The translations under genes were made by a program, and so were the position numbers. Positions 57,331 through 64,000 of a stretch of 64,000 nt of DNA are shown in pieces (position 1 is the stretch's first letter; every line of letters starts with the position of its first letter). Under the pieces are notes generated by a model. That model was given only the letters and a program-made list of their open reading frames with translations. It made no database searches and was not told the origin of the DNA. The stretch spans positions 227,626,501-227,690,500 of the forward strand of contig CM032228.1 of assembly GCA_019009955.1 (NCBI GenBank), read 5' to 3'. This DNA comes from Riptortus pedestris. Lineage: Eukaryota > Arthropoda > Insecta > Hemiptera > Alydidae.

Positions 57331-57804
57331 CGAAAACCATACGAATTTTTCTATTGTCATAAGGGTAATCAACTAAAACAAAAATATGAAGATTTTGTGC
57401 AAAAGGTGCTTGAAGAAAAAAATGGAGAAGTACTCGTTTCCCTCTTACGTCCATTGCGACTGTCCTGAACGACCTCCCCAGTGAGGACAGTGTGTACACT
57501 ACGGAAGGATGGAATTAGTGGAAGTTGTTCCTTGCCGTAAGGCCTTAACCAACTACCATTCTCAATTCCTGCCTCCAGCTCACTGTCCACCACCAGATAC
57601 AAGCCACGTCCGTTGCGATTGGCCCCATTGAGGACAGTGAGTACGGAAGAGGGAAACGAGCACTTCTGAAGTGAGTGTTCTGAAGTCCGTTCAAAACTGA
57701 AGAAGTAGTATGTAAATCACGAAACATATAGGGCAGGATGTATAAGTCTTCCCAAGCGAGAAAATGTTTTTTATTGGTGACCCATGCCATAAAACTATGA
57801 AGAA
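57331..57804. other. Unrecognised segment with inverted repeat
   Basis: A plus-strand frame continues from the HINE: KRKPYEFFYCHKGNQLKQKY, EDFVQKVLEEKNGEVLVSLL, ending near 57468. GTACTCGTTTCCCTCTTACG (57429-57449) recurs inverted near 57632-57655, and GAGGACAGTG occurs twice. It may be coding sequence caught between HINE ends. No family recognised. Confidence 0.3.
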
Positions 57805-57920
57805 TATATTATTTGTGCGGCTCTCATTTTTGTTGTGACTTAAGTAGAATCAATGGAGATTTTAAGTCATTTTTTCGAAAATCGCGTCTGGAGCATAACC
57901 TCAATAGCTAAAAGGAAAAT
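57805..57920 (-). repeat. HINE 5' fragment
   Basis: TCATTTTTGTTGTGAC, AGAATCAATGGAGATTTTAA, TTTTTTCGAAAATCGCGTCT, CATAACCTCAATAGCTAAAA. The palindrome is missing. Confidence 0.55.
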
Positions 57921-59715
57921 GGCCGAATTTTTTTCAAACGTAAACAAGTATTGAGAAAGTTTAGAATAATCCTTTTGTCGGGAACTCATCAGCTATACAA
58001 GAAAAAATTGATTTTGTTAAAATATTACTGAGATCATCTTGTTGAACATCATATAGCAGTGAGGCTGATGAATTGCATTCGCAGAATTAATTCATCCTTG
58101 AATCATAGATTTCCTAGCATCATAGTTTAGGAATCAGATGTCAAGGAGCCATTAGTTGCTTGAGAGATCACCGTTTCATATAAATTCTAATTTTCAACCG
58201 CTAGCCAAACTCAGAGCTCCAGCCGTATGTATTATATTTCACCCCATCTTCCATGCCTCCTACCGTAATTGAAAATTGGAAAAACCTATATATGTACTAT
58301 GACACGGGTCAAAAAAATAATTAAAAAAAATCAATGTTGTTGTAACTTTAATTATTTTTATGTCATATTATAAATTTTTTCTCAGGCACGTATGCTAACA
58401 GAGTTATTTGCATTTTTTTTTTTTTTTGGTTTAACCTCATGGAAATCCCACTTCTTGTCTGATTTTCAATTTAATTACCTGTGTCACTACATGTCTCAAG
58501 TCAAATGGACATTTTAATTCCTGTTTACATTGGCTTCTTTTGCGGGATAAATACAGAATAGATGGCGAGTGGAGGTGAGCTTTTTTATGTTTTATTATTA
58601 TTTATTTATCTTCTTTTACTTTTCAATTTACTCCATTATGTTTCTTTCTCCCCCCATTTGTAGGGTAAAATACCTGTTCCTGAATATTTATCACAAACTA
58701 ATAAATAAATAGCTAGTGGTGGGCAATATGTGCTGCAAGTTATACATATATTGCTAATGGAAGATACTGCCAAAGAGAAATTGTTTAATTAGAGTTAAAA
58801 TATGCTGGTACCGGACAGCAATTATGTCTAAAAATTAAATCAGTATATTCAAAATGATATTTATTAATTAACTTCTTTTATGGATATCTAAATATTTTAG
58901 TCTGGCATTAAAAATACCGAGTGGAACTAATTCAGTCGAAAGCTGAAATAGTTTTGAATGAGCTAAAACACAATATGAGCTTGTGGCAACCCTCTTAGTA
59001 TTTGAGTAAAATAAAATTCTTATTATTTTTTCGAGAGATTAGTTTTGTTTGGATAGAACAAAATATATTGTTCAGAAAATGTTTAGAAGCTAGTACGATT
59101 TTTTATGTGAAATAAATGTGGCTAGCCCGTTCAATATGTACTTTATGTGTGTGAAAACACAACAAATAAATGTTGCTTCATTATTATTCCTTGCACAATC
59201 TGAAAGAGGTATATACAAATACGGATCTTATAAACAAGATAAAGTAAGAGAAAATATTCTTATGAAAATAAGCGAAATCCTATAAAGAAAGAGAGTTGGG
59301 GAGGACGTTATCGCGGAGGAGGGGAAAAATTGGCCATTACTGGGAGAGACAAGAAAGAACAAGAAGGCTGGAGGGGTTTTCTTCTCTTCCTGTAGATAGC
59401 GCTAACTACCCCCATCCCTCATCCTAACTAGCTACAAGCCATCATCATTCTAGTCATGTCATGGAAGCCCTGTTAATCCAATAGCCAATTATTATAAGCC
59501 TTTAGTTTTGCCACCGCCTAAATATACATAATTCAACAGGTGGGTTCATCAAAAAGTTCCCTTGTTCAGTACAACTAGGAGTAACAAAGAAAACTTCTAG
59601 AAATATTATATGTAAGATTTATTCTCTCAGTCGGATCATTACGCCTGGCTGAAGTAAAACTATGAGGAGAACCCGGTACGAGGGGTAGACTGTCTGTATA
59701 ATGCAAGTACAAGTA
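57921..59715. other. No recognisable feature
   Basis: AT-rich, unrecognised. No frame over 60 codons with motif, no HINE ends. Confidence 0.45.
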
Positions 59716-60285
59716 TTGGGTTGTAAAATAAGTTCATAGAGTGTATCAATATTTCAATTTAATCTTCTCTGTGTTAATAAAATCACGTTTAATTGGTCAA
59801 AAATGTTTACAAATCCTTAGAGGGGATTAGTTGAGGTGCTTTTATGCGTCAGTTTCTACCGATATTTCTTATCTTTAAGTGGTATGCTTGCTCAAAACGG
59901 ATGAGAAAAGGAAAGGCATAGTTTTCCATCAGGAAAACGCCCGTCCTTACGTGTCTTTGCAGACCCGGCAGAAATTATTGGAGTTTGGCTGGGATGTGAT
60001 CCCTGCTATTCACTATACTATTCATCAGACCATGCCACAACAGATTTTCACTTTTTTCGGACCCTTCAAAACTTTCTTAGCGGGAAACACTTCAATTCGC
60101 TCGAGGACTGCAAAAGCGCATAGTGAAGTTCATTGCTCAGAACTCTCAGTAGTTCTGGGAGGACGGAATTACAAAATTACCTGAATGTGGGCAGCATGCA
60201 ATAGATCAAAATGGGTCATATATAATTGATTAAAAATATTTACAAGAATCTGAAGTTTTTATTTATGACGTATTTTACAACCTAT
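59716..60285 (+). mobile_element. mariner-family deletion derivative with TIRs and TA target
   Basis: TTGGGTTGTAAAATAAGTTC at the left and the inverse GACGTATTTTACAACCTAT at the right, each bordered by TA (59714-59715, 60286-60287), as for Tc1/mariner insertion. At 570 bp it is less than half the length of an autonomous mariner. Only the 3' part of the transposase remains. Confidence 0.8.
59879..60184 (+). pseudogene. mariner transposase, C-terminal fragment
   Basis: RKGIVFHQENARPYVSLQTR, QKLLEFGWDVI, then QIFTFFGPFKTFLAGN. The family has VFxxDNARPHxS, the second catalytic Asp; here it is ENARPY, so that residue is lost. The HPPYSPDLAPSD block is degraded to AIHYTIHQTMPQ, removing the third catalytic Asp. 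The N-terminal helix-turn-helix and first Asp are deleted. Non-functional. Confidence 0.8.
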
Positions 60286-60287
60286 TA

Positions 60288-61039
60288 GAACAAGGGTTCT
60301 GACATCCTGAACCACTCCCTTGAAAATTAAAATGAAATTGAGAGATGAGGCTTTCCCAAAAAGAAGTTGATGCCTCACAAACAGATCTTTCCGAAGCAAG
60401 GATCAGGACCAGATGAAACTACAAGGCAGAAATGGTAAGACAGACACCTCAAGAGTACTCCCGCCTCACAAATCAAATGAATGAAATGGTCAGTTATGAA
60501 GCAAGAGGTAGTAAGCTGACCACGTAAAAACCAAACACAAATTAACTTACATCAATAATTCCGTCACCTTAAATATACAGGACCCAATTGCCCGAGGTGT
60601 TTGACAATTGTAGACCTTCAGCTGCCCCTGAGCGGAACTGGATCAGAGGTTTACGTAGTGAGTGATTGATCAGTTGATGTACGTCTAGTTCGACGTACAA
60701 CCCCCCTTAACCAAGGAGGATCAGGTACACGTTGTCTCCATTAGAGTGACGGACTGCATTATATCAAGGGATTGGGGAGTGGTCGTATGATATGATTTAA
60801 ACGCTCCCCCATTCCTCTACCGCCAAGTCATCAGCGCGCTCTGGCAGCGAACTAGTGTACTACTCTGCGGGCGCACATTCAAAGACTGACACACTGACCA
60901 TACTCGATGTTGATTGGCATAGGTGATTCTAAAGTCTTACGCTCTGCCATTGATTTATATGCACCCAAAAACGAAATTTGGCTGCAGCATGCCGGATCTC
61001 TCTCTCACTTCTCAATTGCTGTTCGCTCAACATTTAAAA
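60288..61039. other. No recognised gene
   Basis: Less AT-rich than average. GTACGTC/GACGTAC form a hairpin at 60679-60699. Frames to 60 codons (60907-61089) run into the HINE end. No motifs. Confidence 0.4.
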
Positions 61040-61728
61040 AAAAGTCCGTCACGCAGGGGCTGCGCAAACTAAGCAGATTTCCCAAGTGAAATTTTACACT
61101 AGAGAAATCTACATACTGGTAACACAATACCACCGTGATTAAATACAAACGGTAATGAGAAATCTTTCAGTTAATTAAAATAAATTCCCAACTGAAACGG
61201 CTTCTGAATTGTAAGAATAATTTATATTTTAATAACTCAAATTTTAGTAGTCCAAGAACTAAAGAAGGAGGGGGGGGGCGGACAAACAGAACGTACTTGA
61301 ATAAATCTCACAAAGTAAGGAAGGTAAGGTAAGGTTAGAAACGACAGGTAAGGTTAGAAGAGGCTTCCACCAGAGCCGAACAATTAACGGAAACGGACGA
61401 ACTAATCCGAACATACCCCTCCACCACATGTCCCATAGACTTCATAAAAATGCAAATATCTCGGTTAATATTTAAGATAGAGAATAAATGAATATAACAA
61501 TATTTATTGTAAATTTAATTTGTAATAAGATTGATTCTATACAATGTTTCGATCCGATCCATAATAACGGATATATTTCGAATTTTCAAAAATCCACCCT
61601 CTAAACCCCCCCTCCCTCAGGTCCGATTTCAGCCATTAACGAACTTGATCTGTCTTTTTACATAAAACGGTTAAATATCGAGTTTCGTAACGATCAAATA
61701 AAAATTGCGACCGCTAGAGCATCAACAG

Positions 61729-61790
<62 letters not shown>

Positions 61791-61910
61791 GAACGGACCT
61801 CATTTTCGTCATCTCCTGGGTAGGATCGATGGACATTTGAAGAAATTTTTCGAAAATCGTGTCATGAGTACGACCTCAATAGCTGATTTCGCCTAAGGGA
61901 AATCTGCTAA
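61040..61910 (-). mobile_element. HINE, full copy (core type IV)
   Basis: AAAGTCCGTCACGCAGGGG to GCCTAAGGGAAATCTGCTAA. CCCAACTGAAACGGCTTCTG, G-run at 61269, AAGGTAAGGTTAGAAACGAC, TA tract 61732-61785. Very close to 44724-45685 outside the microsatellite. Confidence 0.85.
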
Positions 61911-62334
61911 TAATCCATTACTGCAAGATCGGGAACCGCGTTGGGGAAACATTGCTCTAATTGTTTTGCATTACTGGGTTTTGCGTTATTGTTTTTTGTA
62001 TTTTTTTATTATTTTAGAATCCATTCCTTTCCCGTATACTTATTTCAACGATAATTTAGTTGACCACAACTTTTATCTCACAGCATTCTTCAATAAAATG
62101 TGCCATTCCTGAAATAATGGTTTTGTGCATTTTACTGCTAAAGGATGCATCAAATAGAAAAATTCACAGATATAAATTGGTTTTAGAATTTGATTTTCTA
62201 CAAGAATCCGTGATAAAAAAGTATGGCGTTCCATTGGAAATTCCATAGTTATTATGGTCCCTGGAGGAATACTGGAGAAGGTTATGAGGTTGAATATGTA
62301 CTGAAAAGTTTCTTAAGGGGTCACATTCTGGCTC
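61911..62334. other. No recognisable feature
   Basis: AT-rich; a 62-codon frame (62060-62248) without motif. Confidence 0.4.
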
Positions 62335-62455
62335 GCCAAGTATCCGTCAACTCCAAAGATAAGATCGATGGCCATTTGAAGAACCTTTAGGGGAATCACT
62401 TTGAGAACACCAGCCCGTATCTGATTTCGCTAGATGGGTATCTGCTACGGCAGCC
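62335..62455 (-). repeat. HINE 5' fragment, degraded
   Basis: TCCGTCAACTCC, AAGATCGATGGCCATTTGAA, GAACACC, TATCTGATTTCGCTAGATGG, GTATCTGCTA. Palindrome mutated. Confidence 0.5.
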
Positions 62456-62600
62456 TACACTAGGTGTTCGAACCCCTCGCAGGGAGGCATAAGGGTCCCG
62501 GAACTGAGTTGGCTTCCCCCTCCTTGGAGTACTAGCAGCACGTGTTTGGGATTAGGAAGCGACACCAGAGAAGGAAGAGCAGTGTGCCCTATGCCGGATT
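62456..62600 (+). other. tRNA-like B box segment
   Basis: CACTAGGTGTTCGAACCCCT, CGCAGGG is a near-perfect pol III B box / T arm. No A box survives upstream, where a HINE fragment lies. It may be a truncated SINE or tRNA fragment. Bases 62601-62822 hold nothing recognised. Confidence 0.35.
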
Positions 62601-62822
62601 CAAGAGATAGATAAGCCACAGTCTACTACAGTAGCTCCACTGTACTAACAGTAATAACTATGACACTGCTTAACTCTTCACTTTAGCTTTAGCCGTGTAC
62701 GTAAATAAAACTCGTGGAGAAATGCCAGTTAACATTAAGCGGAAATAAAGTTTCGCCACGTTTCAGGTCTTTCTAAGGCTTAATACATCAAAATTGAAAC
62801 AATTGTCGGTGTATCTGTCCCC

Positions 62823-63562
62823 TTTTAGCAGATTTCCCTTTAGGCCCAGGAGATGATGAAAATGAGGTCCTTTAAAAATTATTTATATATATATATATAT
62901 ATGTCTGTTAACGCTCTAGCGGCCGCAATTTTTGTTTGATCGTTACGAAACTCCATATTCGACCGTTTTATGTAAAAAGACAGATCAAGTTCGTTAACGG
63001 CTGAAATTGGAAAAGAGGGAGGGGACTTTAGAGGGGGAGATTTTCGAAAATTCAAAATATCTCCGTTGTTTTGCATCGGATCGTAAAATTGTATAAAGCC
63101 AATCTTATTGCAAATTGAATGTACTATAAATATTGTTATATACATTTATTCTCTATCTTGAATATTAACCGAGATATTTGCATTTTTATGAAGTCTGTGG
63201 TCGGGTATAGTTCGGATTAGGTCGGCCGTTTCCGTAACTACTCGGCTCAGGTGGAAGCTTCTTCTAACCTTACCTTACCTTTGTTACTTTGTGAGATTTA
63301 TGCAAATACGTTCTGTTCATACCGCCTCCCCCCCTACTTTAGTTCTTGGACTACTAAAAATTGAGTTATTAAAATAAAAATTAGTCTTACAATTCAGAAG
63401 CTGTTTCAGTTGGGAATTTATTTTAATTAACTGAAAGATTTCTCATTACCGTTTGTATTTATTCACGGTGGTATTGTGTTACCAGTATGCAGATTTCTCT
63501 ATTGTAAAACTTCACATGGGAAATTTGCTTAGTTTACGCAGCCCCTGCGTGACTGACTTTTT
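62823..63562 (+). mobile_element. HINE, core type IV, 5' segment shortened
   Basis: TTTTAGCAGATTTCCCTTTA joins GGCCCAGGAGATGATG, so half the palindrome and about 80 bp are deleted. TA tract is short (62884-62901). Core has CAGAAGCTGTTTCAGTTGGG and AACCTTACCTTACC; 3' end GCAGCCCCTGCGTGACTGAC. Confidence 0.8.
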
Positions 63563-63714
63563 TGTTTTTCAATTTTAAAAAATTGTTATGTTATATGAAA
63601 TTCAAAATTATTCCCAATGAATCCCCATTATTGCTTTTTCTTCAGTCTTTATCACAATGACCGCCATTAAACCCTGATATCAATAACCCTTTTTTGAAAA
63701 TTGGGAGATATGTA

Positions 63715-63758
63715 CAATGTTAATAGCTAATTTCCTTTGAGGTAAATCTGCTGAAACG
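63715..63758 (-). repeat. HINE 5' tip
   Basis: TTAATAGCTAATTTCCTTTG, AGGTAAATCTGCTGAAAC: the terminal palindrome only, with mutations. Confidence 0.5.
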
Positions 63759-63788
63759 AGAAAGGATTGAAGGGTCTTTAGACTCTAA

Positions 63789-64000
63789 GGAATCATATGG
63801 AGGGCGATCATTAGAGAGGAGAAGGCAAAGATTGACTTCAGCTGTGTGCGTGACGACTCGAGCGTGCGGATGGTAATGAAAACGAATGGCGAGCTGCGAG
63901 AGATAAAGATAATTTCCGTGGAAGACCTTCCGTGCGAGGTAATGACTGGGTCTAACTCGGACTCAGCCACGAGGCTACTGGGTTATCGCTGGGACATCGT
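63789..64000 (+). pseudogene. BEL/Pao-type retrotransposon polyprotein fragment, runs off window
   Basis: Frame open from just after a stop at 63788 to the window end: RAIIREEKAKIDFSCVRDDS, SVRMVMKTNGELREIKIISV, EDLPCEVM, SNSDSATRLLGYRWDI. LLGYRWD after a Ser/Thr-rich stretch is the phrase found after the reverse transcriptase core in Pao/BEL polyproteins. It is GC-richer than the flanks and has no internal stop over 70 codons, so it may be a fairly young copy. The 5' part is absent; the preceding sequence is a HINE tip. Confidence 0.6.

Noticed and set aside
61705..61896. Recurrent peptide NGPHFRHLLGRIDGHLKK in several ORFs (3401, 6233, 12382, 45582 minus, 51125 minus, 61705)
   Set aside because: It is the open frame of the HINE 5' sub-terminal segment after the TA tract. 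It has no start of its own and breaks in diverged copies. A test for frame-preserving substitution would be needed to revive it.

Overview
The window is AT-rich nuclear DNA of a eukaryote, most likely an arthropod. The reasons are the mix of transposon types (mariner, Jockey-type and RNase-H-bearing non-LTR elements, Penelope-like GIY-YIG fragments, a BEL/Pao fragment, a DUF4817-type helix-turn-helix remnant, tRNA-derived SINEs), very long TA microsatellites, and no compact genes or bacterial signals. The species cannot be fixed from the sequence. No complete host gene is visible. Two short stretches could be host exons: a 48-codon signal-peptide exon with a splice donor at 45739-45882, and a proline-rich frame at 12803-13045.

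The dominant content is one interspersed repeat family, with more than 40 full, truncated or solo-end copies. One end is AGCAGATTTCCC inside a CTTAAG palindrome. About 140 bp further in lies a TA (or CA/TA) microsatellite, then a core of about 350-700 bp, then the inverted sub-terminal repeat GGGAAATCTGCT, a CGCAG/CTGCG hairpin and GTGACGGAC, abutting T-runs. This layout (sub-terminal inverted repeats, internal microsatellite, 3' hairpin, T|T target, no target-site duplication) matches the non-autonomous Helentron-associated elements (HINE, DINE-1-like). They are called HINE here. Strand is given by putting the AGCAGATTTCCC end 5' and the hairpin end 3'. At least five core types share the same ends. 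No Rep/helicase gene is present, so mobility must come from elsewhere.

Layout. 1-9.5 kb: Jockey fragment, SINEs, a Penelope fragment boxed by HINE ends, a head-to-tail HINE dimer inside a SINE, and an RNase-H LINE. 9.5-20 kb: dispersed HINEs, a possible exon, a 739-bp foldback element with tRNA-like arms, HINE-in-HINE nesting and a DUF4817 remnant. 20-34 kb: HINEs, an inverted SINE pair, a CA/CG/TA/TG alternating tract, and long unrecognised stretches. 34-38 kb: a three-level nest (old HINE, younger HINE, Helitron) and further Helitron and HINE pieces. 39-46 kb: a tRNA-derived repeat, largely unrecognised DNA, a 962-bp HINE, then the signal-peptide exon. 46-49.8 kb: an old HINE carrying a 1128-bp inverted-repeat element with an AATT duplication and a degraded protein, and another old HINE carrying a retroposed hairpin element with a 12-bp duplication. 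50-57.9 kb: nested HINEs, a large inverted repeat beside a second Penelope GIY-YIG fragment with a hammerhead-like core, and a LINE remnant. 58-64 kb: a mariner deletion derivative, more HINEs and a BEL/Pao fragment running off the end.

The genes do not work together as a pathway. The region is a stratified mobile-element deposit in which the HINE consensus supplies empty sites that reveal insertion order and target duplications. All homology calls are by eye from remembered family features; none was checked against a database.
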